A stretch of 64,000 nucleotides of DNA from Penelope pileata. Taxonomy: Eukaryota; Chordata; Aves; Galliformes; Cracidae. The DNA is taken from the NCBI GenBank assembly GCA_013396635.1, contig WBMW01005662.1, forward strand, positions 461,694-525,693, in the 5' to 3' direction. The notes under the pieces were generated by a model. It saw only the letters and a list, made by a program, of their open reading frames with translations, did no database searches and was not told the DNA's origin. Positions 26,881 through 38,220 of this stretch are shown in pieces (the stretch's first letter is position 1; the number at the start of each line of letters is the position of its first letter). Position numbers and translations under genes: made by a program.

Positions 26881-29800
26881 ATATAGATGAAAAAGAGATC
26901 CAAACACTAACTTGTCACATAATTGCTTGTTTTACATTTACATTTTTTAACAGTTCTGTAACATTTTTGTGATAAGACGTATTTTCCTGTAGTACAGAAA
27001 TGATATTGTAACAAAACAACATGAACAGATGACTGGCAGTTAAAAAACAATTGTATGTGCATGTGTGTTAGCATACATGTGCACCAAAGATACCCATGAT
27101 TTATCATCCCATCCTGCAGCAGCAAGGTGAGACTGGCACTGTTAGTATACATCTGCTGATCCTAACAGAGAAGAGGTATGGAATAGGTAGGAACAGTAAA
27201 AGCAAATAGCTGCCAGGTATTCTCACTTGAAAAAAGTGAGACGCAAATGTTCTCAGCTCTCCAAATCAATGGAGAATTAATGAAGCCTCGCTTTCTAAGG
27301 TGCACCTCACAGCATTTACACAATCATTTTGGGCTTGCTAGAATGACATGCTATCATGCCGTGATGTTACAATAGGTGGAAGCCTTGTTGCTGCACAGTC
27401 AGTTGGCAACAGAATAGCATGAAACAGCTAATTAATCATATTTCAATTTTGACTCAAAATTTAGAAAAATGACAATAGTGGCCCATCAGATAAAACAGTA
27501 AAGATTCATTCGCTCATTGCTGCAATAAAAAAGAAGTGCTTTCTTAGCTCAACCAGCAAAAGGAAACTGAACAAGCTCTTCTCCTGGCCCTGAACTCCTA
27601 CTAGCTTTACAGGATGAGCCCTAGTTTTATATTTGCTTCTCAGTACTGTAATTGTTAGAGATGTCACTCAAGATGTATTTTATGTAGGAGCAACAGCACA
27701 TGTTCATGCCTGGCAGAATCTGGATTATTCATGCCCATATTGCAGAGAATTTTGCAGGCTCTACAAAAACACGTTGAAATTGGCAAGGTTTCCATGGCTT
27801 GGTCTTACATTTTATGCTCTTTGCAAAAGAAGGGAACATACCAATATTAAGACTTGTGTGACCAGTGTATGTTATGAATAATTGATTTAAGGATCCAAGA
27901 TATCTCAGACAATTGGTAATAATCAGCGATCTCTTCCACATATTGATTTTATTGGAAGAAATTAGGAGAACTCTTACTCCATACAAACTGATACAAAATG
28001 ACTAGATGGTCCCAGGCTAATTTAAACTTCTGTTTCTCAGACTGAGCCCTCTACTGCAGGATGCAAATTTTCCTGTGATAAGCTGTCAGTATTGAAACCT
28101 GCAAATGGCATCTTTAGGGAAACAGTCTCAATAGAAAACACATCTACAGATGGCCATGAAAATTTTGATTCATTACTACTAACAGGGTTCTTATTACTCC
28201 TGTTGGTTGTATTCAGACAGTGCTGATAAACACTGAGTGCACGAACAATACAGCACACACGAAAACTTCCAAGATTTCTGCTTATGCTGCTCCACTCATC
28301 TACACAGAAGACACGAGTCTTACACGGCTGTCAAGCCTAGACTTTTCCATCACTTAGCATACAAGCACTGAAAGAGCAGAGGAGGAATTACTCATAGATT
28401 TCATAAAAAGCAGAATCTATGTTTATGTAATTTTATATGGTTGAAAGATAAACACAGATGTTGCATTTGCAGATAGAATATTTATAACACTATTTTATCA
28501 ATTATGCTGTGCTTCAAAGATGGAAAAACCTTGTCTAATTATTTGTCCTAATAGTCCACAGATCTGAAAAAAACAATTCTTTTCAATTTAGAAAGGCTTC
28601 TCAGCAAAATGTAAATTTTCATGCAAGCCAAAATTATGATACTAGAGAAGATTACACAAAAAGTCAAACTTCAGATGATTAAAAATACTTTGTTTTTTAA
28701 GCAAAATATTTTGAAGACTTTTCATGAATACAAAATACTTTCTGGCTGTGATCTGTGCAGAGAAATCTTGTTTTCCACCAGTTCTGGGTTTTAGATGTAT
28801 TCTAAAGTGAACAGGAGAAACTTCTTGCTATTTGTTTGCATTGCTATGGTATGACCCTGAGATTTTTCAGCTACAGAAATCTGGTTTTTGAATATCATCT
28901 GGTGGTAGAGAAGTGATTTGGAAGCCACTTGGTTTGCTGGTGAGAAAGCTTACTTCAGAGAAAGTATGATTTAGCATGGTTTGTGTCTTCTTCAGAAAAT
29001 GACCATGTGCATGCACATTTATAACCATAAATGTTAACTCCAGTGGTCACCTATTTCATCTCTCTGGCCAAGGCAGGACAATGAGAATTTAAGCGAGGCA
29101 GCTGCTTGACCAGCCTGTTCTTAAACACCTTCAGAGATGTGATTCTACCACCTCCTCAATTGCCCTGAATGCTGAAAAATGAACAAAAGCCTTAGACATC
29201 CACCACAGCATGAAGTGAACTGTAAATTGGAAATGTCTATAAGTGAGGATTTGGTTGACTAGCTGAGATATGGCCATTTGTTGCTTATGTTAGGTTTTTG
29301 GCCAAACAGAACCCATTCTAACCTTCCCACAGAAATGAAATAAAACACAAATCAATTTTCTCTGCTATGCCCAGAACGACCAGCACACTGTTAATCTGCT
29401 TGCTTCCAGTTTTAAAATAAAAGTTGTCAGGCTTAGTTCTCTGATACTTAACATGATTCAAGCTTTGTCTCTTTCTTTCCTGGATTCCTCTGTTTTATTT
29501 TTAGCTCAGTCTTCTCATTTATATGCTAAAATTCTTTTAAGCAGTGAAGTAACTTATGTTTCATGCTACTTTTTTGTCTTCTGAAACACACTTGAAACCA
29601 CAGTTTTGAGAAGCAACATTTTCTTTCTCCTAGCTATGGCAGAAAAATATCACAATTCTCAGGCACTTGCACTTGTGCTTCTTGTGATCTTGTGATTATT
29701 TTGTATTTAATTCAAGTCTACACAACTATGGACAGTTTTTCCTGCTGTTTTCCTGACTCCCCACTATGGTCACTCCTTTGGGAATTTTAGCTTTTAAGTC

Positions 29801-32800
29801 ATTTAGCAATCTGTGCTAATAAAACAGCCTACTTACACCGTGTGAATTCATCTTCATCTTTGTGAGTATGAAAATATAAATATTGCCTCTCTTTCAGCTT
29901 CAAACTACAGATCAGCTGGCTGAAACCCCACTGCTGCAAGACAGTATGATACTGTGTCAAGAGTCACAGGAATTCTCCAGCTCAGTAAATGACGTATGCC
30001 ATTAGCACTTATCACACCTCCAATAAATATTGGTATATTCCAATAAAGTCTCCCATACCACCTTGCCTACCATTGCCCACACTACCACAGGAGATCAGAT
30101 ACAGCACTGAGAAAGTCCACTACTCTAAATACCTTACCTTTCAAATGGATTTGCCTTGATATCTTAAAAGAAACAAAGGAAATCTCCCTGCTTAATGTGT
30201 CAGTAAAGAATAAAACTGGAGACTGCCAGTTAAAGCAACAGAGATCAACGCTCTGGGAACTGTGCTTTTCCCACAGATTCTCCTTGATGACTGTTTGCAT
30301 TTTATCCTCACTTCTCAGTTTCCATACTTTTTTTCCTAAGATCAAGTCAAACCTTTTTTGGTAGAGGAAAGGGATGGAACTTCCAGAGTAGATTCTCTCC
30401 AGTGCTGCATGACCTTTACAACAGAAAGCCTGCCCAGAGGTAAGATGTAAAGGCTCAAATCACCTGATTGCTGCTAGTACTAAACAAAAGATATGCTCAG
30501 TTTTATATCGCATTCCCCAGTGCAGCCTTAGGCAGAAATGCTCAAGTGATCGCCTGATGGATAGAGTCTAAAGTTGTCGTCCTTAGCAAGCACGAGCATT
30601 TATGGCTTGGACCCTGATAATCCTGCACTCCACCCATATTTCACCTTTCTATCTTTTCTTCTCTCCACAGACCAACAATCAGTCAATCTGTTCACATGTT
30701 GCCCTCGTGACTTTTAATTGGCCAAAAGACAGCCTTTTCAAGAAATCAAGAACATCTACATGCCTTACTCCCACTGTAGGCTTTATATGTAAAAGTTTTA
30801 TGTAGCCCTTAGGACCTTCTCAAAAGTAGTTGACTGAAGAAGGACTCAGCTTTTGAACCTGTGCATCTTCCTCTCATACCTAACAAGCCAGAGTTCATTA
30901 CGTTCTCAGAGCAAACCTCACTGCACAGCCTTCACCTAGAAAGATTAGACTTGGGAAATGGTCCCTGATGGCACTGGCATAATGATGAGGTATGTGGGGA
31001 AAATGTGCAAGGGAGCTGGAGTGGCCTCAGCAGAGGACTCGCAGCAGACCCAAAAGTACAGCCAGCAAGCAGTGCAGTGAAGCAGCCTACTGGAACCGCT
31101 TGCTTTCTCCCGTTGGGTTCCTCTCTCCCTTCTCAACCAAGGAAGAAGCAAGCCAGGTGCTTGAGGTGAACTTAAAAGAAAAGTTCAGGGAAGAAACATG
31201 GCAAAGAAAGCAGATACCAAGATGCTGCTGCATAAGGGAAACAGGCAGGAAGTCCATGTGACCCTGCCCTGGAGACCTTCCCCTGCAGTGAGGGTGTTGT
31301 GGTGGCAGGGAGGGAGCGCAGCCATCAGCTCTAGCTCAGTGTTCCACCTGTGGGACATGTCTAGTCACACCAGCCAGGAACCATTACTCAGGAGGTTTTT
31401 CGTTCCCTTAAATACCCATTGTCAGGCAAGTGCCCAGGACTGGCATTCCAACCAGCCAGTCTGTCTAATCCCCTTCAAAATCCACGCTGTTTTTGCCCTC
31501 AGCAACAGCAAATGCCAGAGACAGCAGTCTGGACAGAAGAAACAGAACATTCTTTCTTAACTTTGCTTCTGCCTGCATTTTCAATCTCACAAAAAAGTAA
31601 GAGATTAGAGCTAGCAATTTCCTCAACAGCCTTCCATTTTACCATTTAATAATTGAATTACAGCAACACTTATACACAAACATCAGTATCTATTCCAAAA
31701 GGACTGTTTAGTTTAAAAGTCATTCTGTGTACTTAGATTGCCAGATCGGCTTAGGAGAGCATTTTTACTGCTTTTGGGGTCTGGACTCTGTGACCCCATG
31801 GCTGCAGCCAGGCCCGGCTGTCACATGCTGGTGTGGTCAGATCCATGCTGCTGTTCCAACAGGCCTTAGGAGCTGTCGTATTCTCTCATCTGCAGTTCTG
31901 AAAGGAAGCAAGTCAATGCAGAAAGGGTTAATGGGTTTCAGGAAACATTCCAGTGCCTCTTAGAAGCAGACAAAGTTATGAACTCAATGGGACAAACAAA
32001 TAAAATTGTCTCCAAAGGACAAGGAAGAAGCCATGGAGGAGTACGCTTTAAAGAAATCACAACTGATGAGAAATTTCAACTTCTTCTTAACACTTAGCAC
32101 AACTAAATTTGTTTTAGAACAGTTTTCAGCGAAAATACCTCCAAAACCCTGAAGATTCCAGAGACATGTGCATTGCCTCGATGCACTTCACCAAAATCTG
32201 TTACACTGTGTTGCAGGAAAACTGCTCTCCCTTTTTCCTTATAGCTGTCTGTTATCAGACCATAAGACGATCAGCTGTCAAAGAACACCCAGCCACCAAA
32301 TCAAAGCCAGACAGGCTCTTCCCTTTCCGTCAGCCAGCTCGAGCTTCTCTTCCCATCGTAACACTTCGGGCCACCTAAGACTTTACCAGTCTCAACCTCT
32401 CACATGGTATTTGAATGCCTGATTCTGCTTTCATAATCAGAACCATCTGTATCCACACCTCTCTAACACCCCAACTGTCTTCCTAACACACAGTACAGCT
32501 GACCAAGTCTTCTCTCCAGGCAGGTGGATGGGCCAGGCCTCATCCTTCACCAGTGCCCCACCACAGCAGGCACGGATGTCTTACCCTTACCTCTCAAGGC
32601 CTACAGATCTCTCACCCTCGTGGAGCTGCTGTTGATTAGGACACCCCTGGCGCTGCACCCACCATGCTGTGGCACTGGGCTCTGCACCTTGCTTCTGGCA
32701 TGGCCCCCTGGTGCACCACCCTCCCCTCCTGTGTGCGCTGTCCCCGTGCCCAAGGCACTTTCTCCTCTTTCACAGCGACACCTACAAGAACTGACTCACG

Positions 32801-33019
32801 GTAACACATGTTCATGTGTTTATTACCTACAGATAGAGACCTGTTCAGGCACAGGACACACACCTCAAAAGCACAGTTCTGTTGCTGCAACCCCGCCGTG
32901 CTGTGTCACACCCTCGTGTTGTCAGATCCACTGCAGATTGTGAGCTCCTTGGGGCAGGGAATATGACCCTCCATTCCACACCCCACGGAGCCCAGCAGAC
33001 TCTGGCACTGGAAAGCTGT
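26881..33019. other. Upstream non-coding DNA leading to the CpG island
   Basis: It holds one old CR1 piece (29,040). GC content rises from about 31 kb onward, before the CpG island. The open frames at 31.0-32.9 kb are short, overlap on both strands and are not recognised. Confidence 0.65.
29040..29170 (-). mobile_element. Old CR1 fragment
   Basis: GACCAGCCTGTTCTTAAACA, CCTTCAGAGATGTGATTCTA and CCACCTCC match the internal 3' UTR region of CR1 in reverse orientation. The 3' terminal repeats are missing and divergence is high. Boundaries are approximate. Confidence 0.65.
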
Positions 33020-33331
33020 AATTAATGGCGTCAACCCAACATCTGAGCCACTTCAGACGGCCACCACCACCCGTGGAGCTGGGCGCACTGCGAGGCCCCG
33101 AAGAGAGCGTGGGGCTCCCGACGGCCCAGGGCGGCCCAATCGGGGGGAGCGGGCAGGGCAGCCCCTCCAGGGACACCCCCGAGGCGCAGGACCTGCGGGA
33201 TGCCCGAGCCCTACCGGCCTCACGACACCGTCCGCGCCGCGCCCCCAGGTGCTGCGAACCTGCGACCCGGGCGGGGCGGGCGGCAGCGGCAGCACCGCCC
33301 CTCGGCCACCGTCATCCGCGGGCGGGGCGCG

Positions 33332-33516
33332 NNNNNNNNNNNNNNNNNNNNNNNNNNNNNNNNNNNNNNNNNNNNNNNNNNNNNNNNNNNNNNNNNNNNN
33401 NNNNNNNNNNNNNNNNNNNNNNNNNNNNNNNNNNNNNNNNNNNNNNNNNNNNNNNNNNNNNNNNNNNNNNNNNNNNNNNNNNNNNNNNNNNNNNNNNNNN
33501 NNNNNNNNNNNNNNNN
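33332..33516. other. Assembly gap (185 N)
   Basis: A run of 185 undetermined bases sits between two extremely GC-rich flanks (GGGCGGGGCGCG on the left, CGGAGTCGGCGCTG on the right). Loss of GC-rich promoter sequence is typical of bird draft assemblies. The true length is unknown. Confidence 0.99.
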
Positions 33517-33569
33517 CGGAGTCGGCGCTGCCCCCCGCGCGGGGCTGTCGCGGCTCCGTGGGGGGCTCG
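33517..33569 (+). other. Candidate 3' part of PIK3R1 non-coding exon 1
   Basis: CTCG|GTAAGG at 33,566-33,575 is the best donor-like site in the CpG island. If used, exon 1 ends at 33,569 and its start lies in or left of the N gap. This is inferred from the splice consensus and location only. Confidence 0.45.
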
Positions 33570-35601
33570 GTAAGGCGGCCCTTGCGCTGCCCTGCTCTGC
33601 GGCGCAGCTCTGCGGCCCCCGTCGCGCCTGTGAGATGCTGCGGAGCATGGCGTGCCCCGTGGGATCCTCTGCTGAGTCCATGTGCTCCCTCGCTGCGTGC
33701 CTGCTGCTCGGTGCTAGAGCCACCACGGGCTTTAACGCTGCCTTTCAGAGGCTGGAAATTGTATAGAGGGTTGTATTATTTCCTCATTCTTCTTTGTATG
33801 TGTTGGACTTCACTTTCCTGCAGAAAATAATGCTCCGCTGTGATCCTGGCCGTGCTTATCTCCGTTGGCAGAAGGGCGGCATCGCGGCTGGGTGATGAGC
33901 GCGGTTTGGGTTACAGGTGTGCGGACACCTAGTGGGGAGGGAGCCCGTCTCGGGTGCTGCTCCGCAGGAGCGTTAGTCAGGGGCTGCAGTGTCAGACCTC
34001 ATCGCTAACAGATGCGGAAGGGAAGTCACTGCTTCCTCAGAAATATTTGGAGTGAGGGTTAGAGGACTCACAAGCGTGACAGAGGCAACAGTACGGGGAG
34101 GTATGGGTTATTAAATGTGCTAATTTAAAAGTGAGGAAAGTCTTTGCGTCCTGCCCGGGGATGCCAGATCAGTTGCCCGTGCACAGCCCTTTCGTGGGGC
34201 TGGCAGTGGTGTGGATCCCTGGAGCAGAAGTTGTTTTTCTTCTCAGTGCCTGAAGGAATGCTAGTGTGAGAGAAAATGCTTGGGTACCAGTGGGGCGGGA
34301 GCCACACATCGTGTTTAACAGGGGCAGAAAGAGGGGTGGCAGCGCATCTTTCTTCTACTTAAATTTACACAACCCTCTTGCAACTTTCTGGTGAATGTTG
34401 GAAGTCTATAGCCATCAACATGCATGACAAATTATTTGTTGAGAGCAGAATTCTGCCTGAAGTCGGGAATCTTGCATTGGGATCAAGCTCTTAGTAAATA
34501 AAAAACAAATGAGTGTTTGATTCTCTTACAATGCTTCTTCCTCCTTTTCCATTCTACCCGCCAACTGGAAATCCAGCCATGCATCATCTCAAATATAACA
34601 ATGTTTCTTGCCTAAAGTGTTTGGTTTGGGTTTATTTCCCCTCTACTTGGGATGGTCTCTGAGCTATTTATTTTAAGAGTAATTAGCTTAAATCAGTTTG
34701 ATTCAAAATGCCTGAGCGCAGAGACTGTGCAAGTCCACTTGCAGCAAAGGGAGTCTGTTTATGCAGAATGTTAGCAGAGTAGAAAAGAACATCAAGAACC
34801 TTCGAGGAGGGCCATTTGGAGACACTGCAGTGTTACCAGGCTGGTATGGAGAAATGCTGCTCACCCATCCATGTGCCTTAGGGCGATCTGCAAGGTTCTT
34901 GGAGCCCGAGTCATCCAACTTGACAGGTACTGAAAACACAGAGAGGTGCACAAGCCGTGCATCCGTCAGGAGATGGGATGTGGGAACCCTGTACCAAGGG
35001 CAGCGCGAAGCTGTACGTGCAGAGTCTTGGGTAGGCTAGATTTAGGGAGGCTTTGCTGCTGTCGGTGCTTGGAGTTGTTCTGCCATGCAAGTAAATCACA
35101 CCTTTTGTTCTCTCCGGTTTTGAATGCTTAAAGCTAAGCTGTTTTTTATGTTATTACAACATCTCAAATTCTGCGTTGTCAGACCAAATGCAAGACATGC
35201 AAGTCGTCATTTTAAGTATCTAGCCATAAAGTTGCTATGATACATTCGATAATAAAAGATCAGAGGAGTAGGTCAAGTGAGTTAAGTTATGCAGTGTTTA
35301 GAAGACTTACTTGATTAGCAGCCAAAATGCCTGTAGGCAACTGGAGTAAAATGAGTAGTTGTAGCAGGGCACTTGTTGAACCTTTCTTAAAAAGAAAATA
35401 TTTAAGAATATTTTCTGTCGCAGAAGTGGCAGTTTTCTAGTAGGTTTTGCTGTGCATTGTTGGTTTTGATTGCAAAGATCTAGATTAGCTCCAATATTCA
35501 AATCTAAGATGTGAAAGTGTGCTTCGTTTCTTTGCTTCTTCCGAGGAATTTGTGCCTTTGAAAGGACTTCTGTACAATTTAATTGATACTTGTGCTGTAG
35601 A

Positions 35602-35645
35602 TTTTTTTTTTTTTTTCCCTCACCCTCCCTTTTTTTTCCTTTCCT
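35602..35645 (+). repeat. Pyrimidine tract in inferred intron 1
   Basis: Pyrimidines only, apart from one A at 35,622, ending in CCTTTCCTAG at 35,648. It could serve as a branch/polypyrimidine region for an alternative acceptor, but no supporting exon is seen. Confidence 0.8.
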
Positions 35646-37210
35646 AGTTCTGCACACTTTCTCGTGGTAGAAAAGGCAAAATTAAATATCAGCGAAACTC
35701 TCATCATGTTAATTTCAGAGCCTGTGATATTTGGTACTGTGTGCTAAGGCACATAGTTTGGGTTTTCAGAAGTGGCTACAGAAATTTCTCATTAAAATTT
35801 TTTGGGAGCTGGGTGCCTGATTCATGTGACTAGATTTGCAAGATTTTAGAATAGGTACTTGTGTGTAGGCTTTTTTAAAATGAGAAGTCTAATTGGGACT
35901 TGGATAATTCTTGCCTCCAGCAAAACTGGTTGTAATGGATGATAAGGAAGTTCTCCAAGAACTTGCAAGACTTTTGTATGTGTTCTCTTAGAAGAGATGT
36001 TGTGCAATAACCTGCAGGGAATTATATTTAGACCTGATGGACTGAAGAGGAGCCATGTACAAATTAGGGATCAGGCCATGCACTGAAAAAGGAAGCCCAT
36101 ATGCATTCTGACAAGCAGTTTTTAGCTTTTTGGGTTAGAACCTGATGACTGAGGCGCTGGAGAAAATGGTGTGGAAAAGAGATGTCAGAGGTTCCCTTTT
36201 CCAGCCCTGTCTGCAGTTGCCCCTTTGCAATGTGAAGGGGGGTGTTACACAAAAAAACTCGCAGCTTTCTGTGGCGTTAGCATACAGTATGCAGTTAATA
36301 CTTTACCTGCTGGTATTACGTAGTGCCCTCAGGTCTTTTATTCAGCTGTAGTTTAGGAGTTCCAATAGTTAGCACTTTCTGATTCCAAGTGTAGCATTTC
36401 AGATTGAATGAGCTTGACTTCTTAAAATAAATGAAAACAAGTAACAGTCAAATAATGTTTAGAAAACTTTCACTGTTCTGCATGCCTTTAAGCTACTGTT
36501 TTCTAAATTTAATTTTTGAGTCATGTTTTTCCTCCATAGCCAGGCAACCTTGAGTCAAACATTTAGGCCTGTAGTCTCTTGCCTGTAGTGTAATTTAAGC
36601 ATACACCCTGACACCTTCCTCCGGTAGTGCTGCTTAGGTGGTCTGGGTGTGTCTGTTTCAGTTGCTGGTTATTTTTCCAATATTGTACTATAAACACATT
36701 AAAGAACATCAGGATGATTGGGGAGCGGGGAAGCCCCTGGTTTTTTTAGAAAACAGAGGTATCATATCCATCAAGTGAAAACATCTCTGACATATTGTTG
36801 CTCCTGTGTGTTACAAGAAGGTGCCTCACTCCAGTAGCTTTTGGGGATGTAGGTTTTGGGTTGGAGGCCGTTGTCTGCTTTCTACATGAGCAGCAGGAGA
36901 CTGAATGGCCCGGCACTGAATGCTGAGTGCGTCAGCACTAATTGCAGGCAGCTCCACCTCAGTCCTGGCAGACCTTTTGGGGAGGGGTTGCGGCTACATG
37001 TCTTTAGGGAGATAACTGTTAAAATCCTGCCAGGTCAGATACTGCACTGGAGGGGAACCTCCAGGGCTTCGTGCTCTCACTGTCAGAGGCTTCAGTAGCC
37101 ATAAGCCACAGAGAAGGAAGGAAGTAGGCAGTACATAACAGCTTGCCTTTATACTGCAGGGATAGAAATTTGGTTCAAGTCATTAGACGTATCCTTTATG
37201 AAAGCACAGA

Positions 37211-37261
37211 TTTTTTTTTTTTTTTGTATGTATGTGGGGTTGTGTTTTTTTTTTTTTTTTT
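37211..37261 (+). repeat. Two T-runs upstream of the exon 2 acceptor
   Basis: T15 at 37,211-37,225 and T17 at 37,245-37,261, separated by a G-rich GTATGTATGTGGGGTTGTG. Confidence 0.9.
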
Positions 37262-37372
37262 AAGTGATGTTCTGGGCTCTTTTGTGGGATACACAATCTC
37301 GGTTACGGGAAGTTTAGGTCATAACCAGAATCCCAACTTCACAAGCATCAAGATAATTTGGAATTATTATAA

Positions 37373-37394
37373 CAGTTTTCTCTTTTATTTTCAG
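37373..37394 (+). promoter_or_regulatory. 3' splice site of PIK3R1 exon 2
   Basis: A pyrimidine-rich run (AGTTTTCTCTTTTATTTTCAG) ends in CAG at 37394 and is followed by GAAGAG. It is the best acceptor upstream of the coding exon. Two long T-runs lie a further 130-185 bases upstream. Confidence 0.7.
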
Positions 37395-37822
37395 GAAGAG
37401 CATGCATGCAGTGCTTGGTGGCAGAGTATTTAAGGTACATGCACTGTCTATGGCAAGTTCATCAGATGGCGTGACTGGCTGCAAGAATCAGCTGAAGTTG
37501 AGTATGGAGATCAGGAAGTGCCAGCAAGTTGAGAAAAGGAACTAACTGGAAGACTTCTGCTAGACATAGAAGAAGTGGAACACATTCTTCTGCAACAGTC
37601 ATTGACTCAGAATAAATACATGAATTAAAAATCATCAGCAGTGAAATGATAGATCCTGGTGCTTTTTGATTCTCTGGTGGATTTTATACTTAGACATTGC
37701 TATTGACATTTTTATTATCCCATTTAATATATCTTGAATCTATCTGTACATAAAAATATAACTGGACAATTGCATTCTGATACTGTTTAATAACACTTTT
37801 GAATGTTAAATCGTTTACCAAG
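37395..37822 (+). other. PIK3R1: PIK3R1 exon 2, 5' UTR part, rich in upstream AUGs
   Basis: The segment between the inferred 3' splice site and the start codon is non-coding in the main frame, with an in-frame TGA at 37778 and no in-frame ATG after it. It contains nine upstream ATGs by my reading, at 37402, 37406 and seven more. Two open reading frames stand out: 47 codons at 37402-37545, and 7 codons at 37803-37826 that overlap the main start. Such a leader would usually lower basal translation of the main ORF; that is inference. The 5' boundary rests on the acceptor at 37394 and needs a transcript to confirm it. Confidence 0.75.
37402..37545 (+). other. Upstream ORF of 47 codons in the PIK3R1 leader
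   Basis: ATG at 37402 (A at -3) opens a frame of 47 codons closed by TAA at 37543-37545, wholly inside the inferred exon 2 leader. It starts MHAVLGGRVF and has two further in-frame Met codons. The composition is mixed and not low-complexity, rich in Lys, Ser and Gly. I recognise no domain. It could be a translated regulatory uORF or a chance frame. A second, 22-codon frame starts at 37406 in a poor context and ends at 37474. Confidence 0.45.
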
Positions 37823-38156
37823 ATGAGTGCTGAAGGATATCAATACAGAGCTTTGTATGACTACAAAAAAGAGCGAGAAGAAGACATTGACTTGCACTTA
37901 GGAGATATATTAACTGTGAATAAAGGTACCTTACTAGCACTTGGATTCAGTGAAGGGGAAGAAGCAAAGCCTGAGGAAATTGGTTGGCTGAATGGCTTTA
38001 ATGAAACCACAGGGGAGAGGGGAGATTTCCCAGGAACTTATGTAGAGTACATTGGAAGAAAAAAAATATCTCCCCCAACCCCAAAGCCTCGTCCTCCTCG
38101 ACCCCTTCCTGTAGCACCAAGTCCTGCAAAAGCTGAGGCAGAGAGTGAGCAACAAG
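37823..38156 (+). CDS. PIK3R1: PIK3R1 (p85-alpha) first coding exon: SH3 domain and proline-rich motif, 5' partial gene
   Basis: This exon encodes residues 1-111, plus one base of codon 112, of the p85-alpha regulatory subunit of class IA PI3-kinase. In the cell p85-alpha stabilises and inhibits p110 and recruits it to phosphotyrosine receptors at the membrane. Seen: the SH3 domain spans about residues 3-79, with the ALYDY motif at 10-14, the acidic RT loop at 17-23, the extra n-Src-loop insert typical of p85 (about 34-51), conserved Trp55, and the Pro70/Tyr73 ligand-surface residues. A proline-rich stretch follows at 84-96. The start is the first in-frame ATG after the in-frame TGA at 37778, with A at -3. 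The exon ends at AAG|GTTAGT, phase 1, which matches the exon boundary I recall for the mammalian gene. Compared with the human protein from memory, there are only a few conservative changes before residue 97, then a more variable tail. It is open and undamaged. The remaining exons are not in this window. Confidence 0.96.
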
Positions 38157-38162
38157 GTTAGT
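38154..38162 (+). promoter_or_regulatory. 5' splice site after PIK3R1 exon 2
   Basis: AAG|GTTAGT closely fits the vertebrate donor consensus. The cut after 38156 leaves the codon in phase 1, as expected for the QQ|A junction of p85-alpha. A UG-rich tract begins about 17 bases into the intron. Confidence 0.9.
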
Positions 38163-38173
38163 ACTGTCCTGAG

Positions 38174-38220
38174 ATGTGTGTGTGTCTGTGTGTTTGTGTG
38201 ACTGTTTGTCTGTGTCGTGT
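38174..38220 (+). repeat. TG-rich tract just inside intron 2
   Basis: GATGTGTGTGTGTCTGTGTG and its continuation form an imperfect (TG)n about 17 bases downstream of the exon 2 donor. UG-rich RNA of this kind is bound by CELF proteins and TDP-43. Confidence 0.85.

Larger units (their letters stand above)
33020..33760 (+). promoter_or_regulatory. CpG island, probable promoter and exon 1 of PIK3R1
   Basis: CpG density jumps here from almost none to roughly one CpG every 5-6 bases (33,160-33,331) and stays high to about 33,640. Perfect GC boxes occur at 33,269-33,280 (GGGCGGGGCGGG) and 33,320-33,328 (GGGCGGGGC). No TATA box is evident. It lies 4.2 kb upstream of the first coding exon of PIK3R1, where the non-coding first exon is expected. 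It could also drive a divergent non-coding transcript to the left. The core is interrupted by an assembly gap, so the start site cannot be read. Confidence 0.8.
33570..37394 (+). other. Inferred PIK3R1 intron 1
   Basis: About 3.8 kb between the candidate exon 1 donor and the exon 2 acceptor. It starts within the CpG island and becomes AT-rich. It holds a pyrimidine tract at 35,602-35,645, T-runs at 37,211-37,225 and 37,245-37,261, and no recognised mobile element or coding sequence. Confidence 0.55.

Noticed and set aside
30020..30033. CCAATAAATATTGG palindrome as a CCAAT promoter element
   Set aside because: Short AT-rich palindromes are expected by chance, and no promoter features or gene are nearby.
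33025..33830. Long open frames across the CpG island on both strands
   Set aside because: They run through 185 N and GC-rich sequence where stops are rare. No protein can be inferred.
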